10,068 bases of DNA from Actinomycetota bacterium (GCA_030837445.1 JAUPKM010000417.1:1-10068), one strand, 5' to 3'. Counted from the stretch's first letter, positions 1 to 7,854 are shown. The notes: generated from the sequence alone by a model not told the origin. Translations and numbers: made by a program.

Positions 1-33
1 GCAATCAGCAAGGCGTGAAATCCTGGCGTTGAG

Positions 34-49
34 GGTCAGGCGAATGACC
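34..49 (-). terminator. Weak hairpin downstream of the peroxidase gene
   Basis: GGTCA (35-39 region) and TGACC (45-49) can pair around a 6-base loop, about 23 bases past the peroxidase stop. No T-run follows on the minus strand, so this is at best a weak or Rho-assisted terminator. The rest of bases 1-71 shows no start codon or other feature that I can support. Confidence 0.2.
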
Positions 50-71
50 TGCGCGGGGTCTCGCGACGACG

Positions 72-1268
72 TCAGATCTTCAGCAGGGATTCCCCCAAGT
101 AGTGGCCGTCCTTGAACCCCGGTGGGATCGCGAAGACCGCTGAGCCGACCGCTGAGACCCAGCTGTTGAGCAGGTCGTGGTCAGCCAAGCGTCGCTGCAT
201 GGCAATGTATTGACGTTCCGGGTTGGCGCAGTAGGCAGCGAAGATCAGCCCTGAATCTCGGCCTCCCGCGATTGGTCCCGAGTCGTAATTGAAGGGCCTG
301 CGCAGGATCCGTTCTTCGGGAGACGTGGGGGCGGCCAATCGAACATGGGCAAACAGAGGGATTGCGCTGAGGCCGCTGGAATCTCGGGCATCAAGGTCGG
401 GGCGGTCCTGCGGGGAACCACCGGAGAGCGGTGAGCCGTCGGCTGCCGTTCGCCCGAACACCTCCTCGCGTTGGCGGGTGTCGAGAGAACTCCAGCGCTG
501 CAAATCCATCCGAATGCGTCGGACTATCAGGCAGGAACCGCCCTTCAGCCAGGGGGGCTGGCCGGGGTTCCAAACGACAGCGTCGAAGTCGGCAGTTCCG
601 GGCACTGGGTTCACGATGCCATCGACGAAGCCCATCAAGTTGCGTCCGACTGTGCCGTCCGGCGTCATGCCCCGGGCCCGCTGGAATCCGTGTTGCTGCC
701 AGGCGACGCTGGCGAACGAGGACGCGGTGGACGTCAGCACCTGATCAGCGTGCGCCAGCGTCACTGGATCGTCGGCGCACAGTTGCACCAGCAGGTCCCC
801 GCCGGACCAGTCGGCCTGGAGCCGGTCACCCTTGAATGCTGGCAGGGGCCGCAACCAGGAGGGGCGAGCCCCTTCCATCGCGGCCGCTGCAAACACGCCG
901 GGCCCAAATCCGACGGTGACGGTCAACCGGGCGGGGATCGCGGCGAGCTCCGGCACCGGATCACCGAGGGCCGGCCGCCCCTGAGTGAGCCTGACAATGT
1001 CATCAGTCCACAGCTGCATCAGCCGAGCAATCTCTACCCTGGTGATGCCAGCTACCAGGTTGTAGGCAGTGAAGATCGCCGCCGACTGCAGTGGGGTGTC
1101 GACGCCCGCCTGATGCTCACCTTGCGCGGGCACGGTCGCCTCACCGGCGGGACTTGCCTCGGGTTCGGCGGGGAGGGCCTGCGCGGCCCTCCCCGCCGAT
1201 ACCAAGGCGGCTGAACCGGCCGCACCGAGCAGAAACCTGCGGCGCGAGACGCCGCGTGATGAGTTCAC
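72..1268 (-). CDS. Tat-exported DyP-type haem peroxidase
   Basis: Dye-decolourising (DyP-type) peroxidase that uses haem and H2O2 to oxidise substrates outside the membrane. From GTG at 1268 it is 398 aa. The N-terminus has a twin-arginine motif (SRRRFLLG, about residues 8-15), a hydrophobic Ala-rich stretch and a likely cleavage site after AQA (residue 31). The family motif GFVDG carries the catalytic Asp at about 216. The probable proximal haem His is in LFAHVRL (about 308), and the distal Arg is in RILRRPFNYD (about 323-324). The C-terminal block AVFAIPPG is also typical. AAGGG lies 7 bases before GTG 1268. An alternative GTG at 1283 overlaps the chaperone stop by 4 bases (403 aa). The further extension to 1400 only overlaps the upstream gene. 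The copper-chaperone neighbour argues for a DtpA-like role rather than EfeB iron uptake; that is inference. Confidence 0.95.
   Translation of the reverse strand: MNSSRGVSRRRFLLGAAGSAALVSAGRAAQALPAEPEASPAGEATVPAQGEHQAGVDTPLQSAAIFTAYNLVAGITRVEIARLMQLWTDDIVRLTQGRPALGDPVPELAAIPARLTVTVGFGPGVFAAAAMEGARPSWLRPLPAFKGDRLQADWSGGDLLVQLCADDPVTLAHADQVLTSTASSFASVAWQQHGFQRARGMTPDGTVGRNLMGFVDGIVNPVPGTADFDAVVWNPGQPPWLKGGSCLIVRRIRMDLQRWSSLDTRQREEVFGRTAADGSPLSGGSPQDRPDLDARDSSGLSAIPLFAHVRLAAPTSPEERILRRPFNYDSGPIAGGRDSGLIFAAYCANPERQYIAMQRRLADHDLLNSWVSAVGSAVFAIPPGFKDGHYLGESLLKI
1165..1199 (-). promoter_or_regulatory. Perfect 15-bp stem-loop inside the peroxidase signal-peptide codons
   Basis: The arms at 1165-1179 and 1185-1199 are exact reverse complements, almost all G and C, around a 5-base loop (1180-1184). 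On the mRNA the structure starts about 70 bases after the peroxidase start codon and spans the codons for the end of the Tat signal and its AQA cleavage site. The pairing is seen directly. A role in slowing translation during export, or in attenuation, is inference; it could also be a by-product of Ala/Gly/Pro codon choice. Confidence 0.6.
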
Positions 1269-1279
1269 TGGTTCGCCCT

Positions 1280-1843
1280 TCACGATGTCGGCGATGCCAT
1301 GGACATCGGCGAAGTTGCCGAACCGGGTTTGTAGGTCTCGTTTGCCCCTGAATAGGTGCGCGCCTTCGCAGTGAACCCAACAGTGGCCCCCGATTCGCAC
1401 GTCAGAGTCACCGTCACGTCCTCGCCGGGCTCGATCGGCGACGGGATGTTCATCAGCATGATGTGGTTGCCGCCCGGCGCCAGCGTGAGTTGCCCGTTTG
1501 CCGGGACGGTAAGAGCCGGGACCTGCGTCATCGTCATGGTGCCGCCTGTGTCCACCGTCTCGTGCAACTCAGTCTTGCCAGCGGCGGGCGTCGATGCGGC
1601 GGTGATGGTGGCCGGCTGGGCGCTGGGGTTCGACACGGTCGCGAAGGCGGCCGTCATGCCGCTCGGCGCTGCTTTGACCCAGGCATCGGTGACGGTCAGC
1701 GGGCAGTCGGCCACCAACGACGATCCGGCTGCCGTCGGCGACATACCCGAGGACCCAGACGAGGACGAGCCGTTGCTACAGGCCGCCAGGGCGACGGTCG
1801 CCAAGCCGGCGATGATTAATGATGTCGGGCTGGTTGTGCGCAT
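1280..1843 (-). CDS. PCu(A)C-family copper chaperone lipoprotein
   Basis: Extracytoplasmic copper(I) chaperone, 187 aa. The N-terminus is a lipoprotein signal: hydrophobic segment 9-21 and lipobox LAAC with Cys22 as the lipidation site. A Ser/Gly-rich linker follows to about residue 40. The PCu(A)C copper motif H-X10-M-X21-H-X-M fits exactly as His94, Met105, His127 and Met129. Met103 and Met131 lie beside the motif, and Cys47 and Cys149 could form a disulfide. The C-terminal tail has two more Met. The start is secured by AAGGAG five bases before ATG 1843. Family members hand Cu(I) to the CuA site of cytochrome oxidase or to copper enzymes. Its TGA overlaps or lies 12 bases before the peroxidase start, so the two are very probably co-translated. 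Confidence 0.93.
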   Translation of the reverse strand: MRTTSPTSLIIAGLATVALAACSNGSSSSGSSGMSPTAAGSSLVADCPLTVTDAWVKAAPSGMTAAFATVSNPSAQPATITAASTPAAGKTELHETVDTGGTMTMTQVPALTVPANGQLTLAPGGNHIMLMNIPSPIEPGEDVTVTLTCESGATVGFTAKARTYSGANETYKPGSATSPMSMASPTS

Positions 1844-1875
1844 GAATTCTCCTTGAAGAGTGAGGTGTTGAGGCG

Positions 1876-1889
1876 TGCCACAGGTGGCA
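1876..1889. repeat. Short inverted repeat in the chaperone leader
   Basis: TGCCA (1876-1880) and TGGCA (1885-1889) form a 14-base dyad about 33 bases upstream of the chaperone ATG. It lies in the 174-base gap after the membrane-protein gene, where I see no convincing promoter hexamers. It could be an operator or a small mRNA hairpin. The arms are short enough to be chance. Confidence 0.25.
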
Positions 1890-2017
1890 GCTGAGGAGGC
1901 ACTGAGGGCCCCGGATTGAACGCAAGAGTCAGCGGATTGACGGTTCGGGCGGCAGTCGTGACGTGCGGGGCGGCCAGACCTGCGGTGAGGCGCGCGCCGC
2001 AGTCAGATCTGCCGAAT

Positions 2018-2671
2018 TCAGCCTCGGCTAAGACGCGGCGTCGGCGGTCCCCGATACCGCCAAGACGCCAGCCAACACAGGTACCGATTCCGCCCGGGCG
2101 GTGCCGTCGCCGGGGGAAGCACCGGCGACCGTCTGGCCAGGACAACGAAAGGCCATCCCCGCAGAGCCGAGCCGAGCAGAACGACAGCTGCACGGCGCAC
2201 GGCAGCCGCAAGTGAGAACAGGGCATCGTCGGCGCGCCACAACAGGGTGACGATGATCACGGCTGCCAGCAGGTGGCCGGCTAGCATCGGCCAATCGACG
2301 CCCGCGGGACTGGGCAGGGGTGACTGTGCGCCTGACAGGTGCAGGGGCGCTGTCACTCCATCGCTGGCGTGCAAACGCACGGAACCCGGGGCCAATGGGG
2401 GTCCCGGCACCGGATGGGGCGCCATCTTTCCCAGCAGCCAGTGTGCTGCGAGCTGGAAGCCGATGACGAAGGCGGCCAGGCTCCACGGGCGGAGTCTCCG
2501 AGCGGTCAGTGCACCCGCACCGGCCAGCGCCAGACAGAGCACCTGCAGGCCAGCCATCGGCGAGAGCTGACCATGTCCGAGGGTGTGGCCCAGCACGCTG
2601 ATCAGGCCCACGCAGAGCCCGACAACCGTGGCCCGCAGGTAACGGACAGGCCCCTGCGTGGCATCCACCAT
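2018..2671 (-). CDS. His-rich multi-pass membrane protein, function unknown
   Basis: I do not recognise the family. The protein is 217 aa with about five hydrophobic segments: roughly 11-31, 39-57, 63-82, 129-147 and 151-170. A Pro-rich extramembrane loop lies at about 85-127, and a basic Pro-rich tail follows 175. His residues sit in or near the membrane segments (His29, His33, His77, His86, His133) and in the loop (His101, His111), with Met39, Met83 and Met129. This is compatible with metal handling but does not prove it. It precedes the PCu(A)C and peroxidase genes on the same strand with a 174-base gap, so it may be first in that unit. ATG 2671 is the first possible start in its frame; GAGG lies only one base upstream, a poor ribosome site. 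The overlapping frame to 2702 is Arg/Gly-rich without membrane segments and was rejected. Confidence 0.75.
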   Translation of the reverse strand: MVDATQGPVRYLRATVVGLCVGLISVLGHTLGHGQLSPMAGLQVLCLALAGAGALTARRLRPWSLAAFVIGFQLAAHWLLGKMAPHPVPGPPLAPGSVRLHASDGVTAPLHLSGAQSPLPSPAGVDWPMLAGHLLAAVIIVTLLWRADDALFSLAAAVRRAAVVLLGSALRGWPFVVLARRSPVLPPATAPPGRNRYLCWLASWRYRGPPTPRLSRG

Positions 2672-2775
2672 GCCTCGCAGAATAGTGACATCGCAGGTTC
2701 ACGACGAAGGCGGTACTGGCCTACCGGCGGACCGGCAGTTGGTGACTGCTGACGACTGGAAGATGTGAAATCGTG

Positions 2776-2807
2776 GCCTGGCGATCTCAGTGGATGTCGG
2801 GCCAGGC
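2776..2807. promoter_or_regulatory. Inverted repeat in the divergent intergenic region, candidate operator
   Basis: GCCTGGC (2776-2782) and GCCAGGC (2801-2807) are exact reverse complements with an 18-base spacer, giving a centre-to-centre distance of 25 bases. They lie just before the Lrp/AsnC start in the roughly 150-base divergent region. Lrp/AsnC proteins often autoregulate through dyads in such a position, but no consensus can be matched here. I found no convincing -35/-10 pair nearby. Confidence 0.3.
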
Positions 2808-2822
2808 GGTAGGGTCGTGCAA

Positions 2823-3248
2823 GTGGAGGAGACCGACCGGCTGATCGTCGAATTGTTGCTGTCCGACGGCCGGATGTCCTACACGGACCTGGCCAAAGCA
2901 ACGGGGTTGTCCACTTCCGCGGCCCACCAACGGGTCCGGCGGCTGGAGGAACGCGGGATCATTCGCGGCTACCGCGCGATCGTGGATCCCGTGGCCCTGG
3001 ACCAGGCTTTGACGGCGTTCCTGTCGCTGTCCTCCCCGGGTGGCCCCGACACACGCGATGTCTCCGAGCTCCTCGCTGAGCTGCCCGAGCTCAAAGCCTG
3101 CTACTCCGTTGCCGGGACCGATTCGTACCTGCTGATGGCGCGTGTTGCCAGCGCGTTGGAACTCGAGGCCCTGCTCTGGGAGGTCCGGCGCCGCACCGGC
3201 ATGTCCACCCACACCACGATCGCGTTGTCCACGAAATTCGAACGGTGA
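2823..3248 (+). CDS. Lrp/AsnC-family transcriptional regulator
   Basis: Small DNA-binding regulator of the leucine-responsive (feast/famine) family, 141 aa from GTG 2823. The N-terminal winged helix-turn-helix reads as in the family: SYTDLAKATGLSTSAAHQRV is the HTH, followed by RRLEERGIIRGYRAIVDP at about residues 43-60. The C-terminal half is the ligand-binding/oligomerisation (RAM) domain, with the usual turn VAGTDSYLLMARV and the closing strand STHTTIALS. GTG 2823 was chosen because TAGGG lies 8 bases upstream and it yields the canonical EETDRLIVELL start. GTG at 2817 or 2790 is possible. The stop overlaps the amidohydrolase start by 1 or 4 bases, so the two are coupled. It probably controls that gene, and perhaps also the divergent membrane-protein gene. 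The effector is unknown, typically an amino acid or amino-acid-derived ligand. Confidence 0.93.
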   Translation: MEETDRLIVELLLSDGRMSYTDLAKATGLSTSAAHQRVRRLEERGIIRGYRAIVDPVALDQALTAFLSLSSPGGPDTRDVSELLAELPELKACYSVAGTDSYLLMARVASALELEALLWEVRRRTGMSTHTTIALSTKFER

Positions 3249-4873
3249 TGCGAACCTCGACCGACGGCGTCGCCCAAGATTCCCAACGACGCACCCTGTA
3301 CCTGGGTGGCCGCCTCTACACCCCGACGGATCCGTTTGCGACAGCGATGCTGGTCGCCGACGGTGTCGTAGCCTGGCTGGGCTCCGACGGCGCGGCCGAA
3401 GTGATGCGCGATATCGGAACCACGGTGGTCGATCTGGACGGCGCCTTGGTCACCCCAGCATTCGTGGACGCCCACCTGCACACCACCGCCACCGGAATGG
3501 TGGAACTCGGACTCGACCTCACCGATACCCAGAACCTGGCCGAGGTACTTGACGCGGTACGGTCCCGGGTCGGCGCTGGCGTGATCATCGGCTACGGCTG
3601 GGATGAGCGATCCTGGCCGGAGGCCCGACCCCCGACGTCGGCTGAACTCGACCGGGCGGGATACGGAGGAGCCGTGTTCCTGGACCGCGCAGATGTGCAC
3701 AGTTCGGTGGCCTCCTCTTCCCTCCTGGCAGCGCTGCCAGAACTTCGTGAGATGGACGGCTACGACAGCAGCGGCTGGTTGCGGCACGAGGCCCACGACT
3801 ACGCCCGGGCGGCGGTCTATGCCGAACTGCCGGCCGAGCTGCGGGCGCAGGCGCAGCGGTGGACCAGAGCCGAGGCTGCCAGGTACGGCATCGGGGCGAT
3901 TCACGAGATCGGCGGCCCGTCCATTTCGAGCCATCCAGACGTGTCTGCCCTGATGTCGCTGGCAGCGGCCGAGCCCGGCCCCGAAGTGATCGCCTACTGG
4001 GGCGAGTTGTCGGCCGGCAGCAGGGCGCTGGAGTTGGGCTGCGCAGGAGCTGCGGGGGATCTCTACATCGACGGCACAGTCGGATCCCACACCGCGGCCC
4101 TTCGGGAGCCGTACGCGGACAACCCAACGGCCGGCTACACCTATGTGACTGCGGCACAGGTACGAGATCACGTCGTGCACTGTGCTGAGGCCAATATTCA
4201 GGCAGGTTTCCACGTGATCGGCGACGCCGCCCTGGATACGGTGCTGGCCGGTTTCGTGGAGGCGGGGGAGGCAATCGGAGCTGACCGGGTACGGGCCGGC
4301 GGGCACCGACTGGAACACGTCGAACTGGTGCGCCCCGAGCACATCTCGGTGATGGCCGACTTTGGCATCATCGCCAGCGTGCAGCCCCGGTTCGACGAGG
4401 AGTGGGGAGGCCCCGACGGCATGTACGCGGAGCGGCTCGGTGATCGCTGGCAGTCGATGAACCCGTTTGCCGCCATGCAGGCCGGCGGAGTGGTGCTGGC
4501 CTTCGGCTCGGACAGCCCAGTCACCTCGCTTGATCCGTGGCAGGCGGTGCGTGCCGCCGCACAGCACCGGACGCCGGGCCAAGCCCTCAGTGTTAGAGCA
4601 GCCTTCTCGGCGCATACCCGTGGTGGTTGGCGGGCCGCCGGGCTGGCTGGCGGAGTGTTGGAACCGGGCGCTCCCGCCTCGCTGGCGGTCTGGCGGGCCG
4701 ACGAGTTGGTGGTGGCCGCACCTGATGGCCGGGTCTCCGCCTGGTCCACCGATCCCCGCTCGGCGACGCCGGGGCTACCGGTGTTGACCGACGGTGCCCC
4801 GTCACCGGTGTGCTTGCGCACAGTGGTCCGGGGAACAACGGTGTACGACGTCGGCGCGCTGGCGGGGGACTAG
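3248..4873 (+). CDS. YtcJ-like metal-dependent amidohydrolase
   Basis: Amidohydrolase-superfamily enzyme of the YtcJ / amidohydrolase-3 group, 541 aa. The substrate is not predictable; characterised relatives include N-substituted formamide deformylase. Metal-site motifs are in order: AFVDAHLH with His76 and His78, FHVIGDAA with His322, HRLEH with His353 and His357, and FGSDSP with the catalytic Asp at about 422. The N-terminal YLGGRLYTP strand and C-terminal segments form the usual beta-sandwich. There is no signal peptide, so it is probably cytoplasmic. ATG 3248 shares one base with the regulator stop; GTG 3245 is equally possible. With the Lrp/AsnC gene directly upstream, it is probably a catabolic enzyme for an amide- or amino-acid-like compound (inference). 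It is followed 7 bases later by lnt. Confidence 0.93.
   Translation: MRTSTDGVAQDSQRRTLYLGGRLYTPTDPFATAMLVADGVVAWLGSDGAAEVMRDIGTTVVDLDGALVTPAFVDAHLHTTATGMVELGLDLTDTQNLAEVLDAVRSRVGAGVIIGYGWDERSWPEARPPTSAELDRAGYGGAVFLDRADVHSSVASSSLLAALPELREMDGYDSSGWLRHEAHDYARAAVYAELPAELRAQAQRWTRAEAARYGIGAIHEIGGPSISSHPDVSALMSLAAAEPGPEVIAYWGELSAGSRALELGCAGAAGDLYIDGTVGSHTAALREPYADNPTAGYTYVTAAQVRDHVVHCAEANIQAGFHVIGDAALDTVLAGFVEAGEAIGADRVRAGGHRLEHVELVRPEHISVMADFGIIASVQPRFDEEWGGPDGMYAERLGDRWQSMNPFAAMQAGGVVLAFGSDSPVTSLDPWQAVRAAAQHRTPGQALSVRAAFSAHTRGGWRAAGLAGGVLEPGAPASLAVWRADELVVAAPDGRVSAWSTDPRSATPGLPVLTDGAPSPVCLRTVVRGTTVYDVGALAGD
3725..3740. repeat. 16-bp perfect palindrome within the amidohydrolase gene
   Basis: CTGGCAGCGCTGCCAG is an exact palindrome with no spacer, inside codons for LLAALPEL. 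One such palindrome by chance in 10 kb of GC-rich sequence is not very surprising. It is listed as sequence structure only. Confidence 0.3.
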
Positions 4874-4880
4874 TCGACGT

Positions 4881-6415
4881 ATGGCCTGGTGGATTCTGCT
4901 GCGCAGGCCGATGGCGGCGCTGGTGTCGGGGGCGGTGCTCGCGGCGGCATTCCCGCCAGTCGGGTCGAGCGTGCTGGCTCCGCTCGGCGTGGCCCTGCTG
5001 ACGTTGGCCTGCTGGCGGGCCCGCCCATGGGTGGGCGCGGGCTGCGGCTTCCTGGCGGGTTCGGTGTTCTACCTGATCCTGCTGTCTTGGCTGCAGGTGA
5101 TCGGTACCGATGCCTGGATCCTGCTCTCACTCGGCTGGAGCCTCTGGAGTGCTCTCGTGGGACTCGGCACAGCCCTGACGACCCAGCTGAGGTGGTGGCC
5201 GATCGCCGTGCCGACGGTCTGGGCACTGTCAGAGGCGCTCAGGGATCGGATGCCGTGGGGCGGGTTCCCCTGGGGTCGGTTGGCGTTTTCGCAACCTGAC
5301 TCGCCGCTGACCCCACTGGCTGCACTCCTGGGCGCACCAGGGGTCACCTTTGCGGTGGCGTTGGTGGGAACGCTGCTGGCGGCGGTGGCACTGGCGGCTC
5401 GCGCCGGTCGGATCCGTGCCGCCGGACTCGCACTGCTGGCGGCGGTGGCAGTGGCGTGCGCGGGGTTGCTGGTGCCGCTTCCGGTAGCGGGAGAGGGGGC
5501 ACCGCCGTCTGCCACCATCGCCGTTGTGCAGGGCAATGTCCCCCAGGTGGGGCTGGATTTCAACGCCCGCCGGCGGGCGGTGTTGGAGAACCACGTGACG
5601 GAGACGATCCTGCTCAGCCAACGGGTGGCCCGAGGGGAGGTGCCGGCCCCGGAGGCAGTGATCTGGCCGGAGAACTCCTCAGATGTCAGCCCCTTCCTCG
5701 ACCCGCTGGCCGCACAGCGGATCGACGCAGCCGCAACCGCGATCAATGCACCGATCCTGGTGGGGGCAGTGGTCGATGCACCCGGTGCGGGCGACCAGTT
5801 GTGGAACGTCGGCCTGGTGTGGCAGCCGGGCAGCGGCCCTAGCGATTCCTATGCCAAGCAGCATCCCGTCCCGTTCGGCGAGTACCTGCCCGGCCGATCA
5901 CTGCTCGGTGGGTTGGTCGACCGATTCCAACGGATTCCGCGGGACTTCGTCGGTGGCAACGAACCCGGCGTGCTGCAGGTCGGACCGGCCCGGGTGGGTG
6001 ATGTCATCTGCTTCGAAATCGCCTATGACGACATCGTCCGTAACGTCGTACGATCCGGCGGTCGGGTGCTGGTAGTGCAGACGAACAATGCGACCTACGG
6101 CGGTACCAGCCAACCGGCGCAACAGGTGGCGATGTCTCGGCTTCGGGCCGTTGAGCATGGCCGCGGGGTGCTGGTGGCGGCCACCAGTGGGATCTCGGTG
6201 GTGCTGGCGGCCGACGGCACCGTGGTCGACCAGTTGCCCGAGTCGCGTCCCGGCACGATGGTCGCGCAGGTGCCCCTGCGAGACACCCTCAGCGTTGCCG
6301 ATCGGCTTGGGGTGTGGCCGGAAGCGGTACTCGCGGCGGTCGGCGTGATCGGTTGCGTCGTGGGGGGCGTAGTCGGGTGGCGTCGGCGGGGCGGCCAGCG
6401 GATAGGGTCGTCGTC

Positions 6416-6419
<4 letters not shown>
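4881..6419 (+). CDS. lnt: Apolipoprotein N-acyltransferase
   Basis: Integral membrane enzyme that transfers an acyl chain from phospholipid to the alpha-amine of the lipidated Cys of diacylated apolipoproteins, the last step of lipoprotein maturation. It is 512 aa, the usual length. Residues 1-195 are membrane-spanning and Ala/Leu/Trp-rich. Residues 210-480 form the nitrilase-like (CN-hydrolase) domain on the outer face. The catalytic triad is visible: Glu264 in VIWPENSSD, Lys326 in YAKQHPVPFGEY, and Cys377 in DVICFEIAYDD. A final membrane helix lies at about 475-498. ATG 4881 was chosen over 4794 because the added N-terminus is Arg-rich, lies in the amidohydrolase gene, and is followed by the expected MAWWILLRRP start. 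A GGGGGA site lies 11 bases upstream. Its TGA overlaps the ppm1 GTG by 3 bases. The window itself encodes a plausible substrate, the PCu(A)C lipoprotein. Confidence 0.95.
5373..5456 (+). repeat. Pair of 24-base in-frame direct repeats within lnt
   Basis: Bases 5373-5396 and 5433-5456 match at 23 of 24 positions, 60 bases apart, and encode LLAAVALA and LLAAVAVA. These are parts of membrane helices, so biased codons for a low-complexity segment explain the similarity as well as a duplication would. Confidence 0.4.
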
Positions 6420-7213
<794 letters not shown>

Positions 7214-7221
7214 GGCGAACA

Positions 7222-7854
7222 GTGAAGGCGCTCTTGATCCTGCTGGCCGTCATCGCGCTGCCGTTCCTGGAAATTTGGGCCGCGGTCTGGGCAGCCCAGC
7301 AGGTGGGGTGGGGCCCGGTACTGATCGTCGCAGCGCTGCTGTTCGGATTCGGGATCGCGATGGTCCGTCGCGCGATGCAGGCGTGGCGCAGACTCGCCGA
7401 ACGAGCCCAAACCGATCCGGGGTTTCTGAACACCGGGTTTGGTCCGGCGATCGGTGACGCCGGTCTGCTGCTGGTTGGTGGAATCCTGCTCATCATCCCG
7501 GGATTCATCACCGCACTGGCAGGTCTGCTGTTGGTGTTCCCGCCGACTCGGCGGCTGTTGGGGCGTGCCTTCGGTGGGCGGCTGTCGACGATGGCCAGCA
7601 GACAGGGATACCAACGGGTCACCATCATCGAAGGAGAGACGGTCACCTCCTACACCGAGCCGGCCCCGGGGGCCTCCGGGTATCGGAAACCCGGCCCCAG
7701 TGGTGCAGGTGGGGCGGGCCGGCCTGGAGCCAGTGGTCCCGCGGGACCGGTGATCATCTCCGGCGAGATCGTGGCCGGGCCGAATGACGTCGCACCGACC
7801 GATGGCGCAACGAAGCGCCCAGATCGTCCAATGGACGGTCCAGGCGCTTCGTAG
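7222..7854 (+). CDS. fxsA: FxsA family membrane protein
   Basis: Small integral membrane protein of the FxsA family, 210 aa. E. coli FxsA is known for suppressing phage T7 exclusion by the F plasmid when overproduced; the role in actinobacteria is unknown. Residues 1-28 and 30-48 are hydrophobic segments. The family signature GGILLIIPGFITALAGLLLV (about 83-102) with FPPTRRLL is clear. After about residue 140 comes a cytoplasmic tail rich in Gly, Pro, Ala and Ser, longer than in the E. coli protein. GTG 7222 was chosen over TTG 7207 because AGGG sits 6 bases upstream; the ppm1 stop TAG is the first part of that TAGGG site, which links the two genes tightly. The gene converges on rbpA, and its last codons form one arm of a stem-loop. 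Confidence 0.92.
   Translation: MKALLILLAVIALPFLEIWAAVWAAQQVGWGPVLIVAALLFGFGIAMVRRAMQAWRRLAERAQTDPGFLNTGFGPAIGDAGLLLVGGILLIIPGFITALAGLLLVFPPTRRLLGRAFGGRLSTMASRQGYQRVTIIEGETVTSYTEPAPGASGYRKPGPSGAGGAGRPGASGPAGPVIISGEIVAGPNDVAPTDGATKRPDRPMDGPGAS
7735..7748. repeat. 14-bp GC palindrome in the fxsA tail codons
   Basis: GGTCCCGCGGGACC is an exact palindrome within codons for the Gly/Pro/Ala-rich tail. It is probably a product of biased composition; no function is implied. Confidence 0.25.
7811..7851. terminator. Nested stem-loop between convergent fxsA and rbpA
   Basis: CGAAGCGCC (7811-7819) and GGCGCTTCG (7843-7851) pair perfectly. Inside, GTCCA (7826-7830) can pair with TGGAC (7832-7836), or that TGGAC can pair with GTCCA (7838-7842), giving two exclusive inner hairpins. 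The right arm ends exactly at the fxsA stop codon. For rbpA transcripts it lies about 23 bases past the stop, the usual place for a terminator, though without a long T-run. It is likely a bidirectional or rbpA-side terminator. Confidence 0.55.

Noticed and set aside
1..71. Possible coding end of a further minus-strand gene
   Set aside because: One frame stays open, but it has no start codon within reach after the peroxidase stop, and too few codons are visible to judge.
297..306. CCTGCGCAGG palindrome, found again at 8751-8760
   Set aside because: Only two copies, both in coding sequence of unrelated genes; a 10-base GC palindrome recurs easily at this composition.
471..1214. Plus-strand open frame of 247 codons opposite the DyP peroxidase
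   Set aside because: The minus-strand frame carries the Tat signal, GFVDG and haem motifs; this one has low-complexity Gly/Arg/His composition and no domain.
1284..1400. Extended N-terminus of the peroxidase from base 1400
   Set aside because: It overlaps the end of the chaperone gene by over 100 bases and would bury the Tat signal about 50 residues inside the protein.
2106..2129. GTCGCCGG / CCGGCGAC stem with an 8-base loop near the end of the membrane-protein gene
   Set aside because: It lies in coding sequence, competes with an alternative GGTGC/GCACC pairing, has no T-run and is not at a gene boundary; composition explains it.
1816..2226. Minus-strand frame across the gap between the membrane-protein and chaperone genes; considered as a frameshifted end of the membrane protein
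   Set aside because: Its composition is not protein-like and it runs past the strong chaperone ribosome site. The membrane protein has a normal basic, Pro-rich end at 2018.
2028..2702. Alternative minus-strand frame overlapping the membrane protein
   Set aside because: It is rich in Arg, Gly and Cys without membrane segments; the 2018-2671 frame has ordered hydrophobic helices and a credible protein pattern.
2739..2767. TTGGTG-N17-GATGTG as a sigma-70-like promoter for the regulator
   Set aside because: The -10 half matches poorly (no leading TA), so the site cannot be told from background.
3101..4615. Long open frame (504 codons) on the minus strand opposite the regulator and amidohydrolase
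   Set aside because: It is antisense to two genes with clear catalytic and DNA-binding motifs. The translation has no recognisable domain and is a by-product of GC-rich codon usage.
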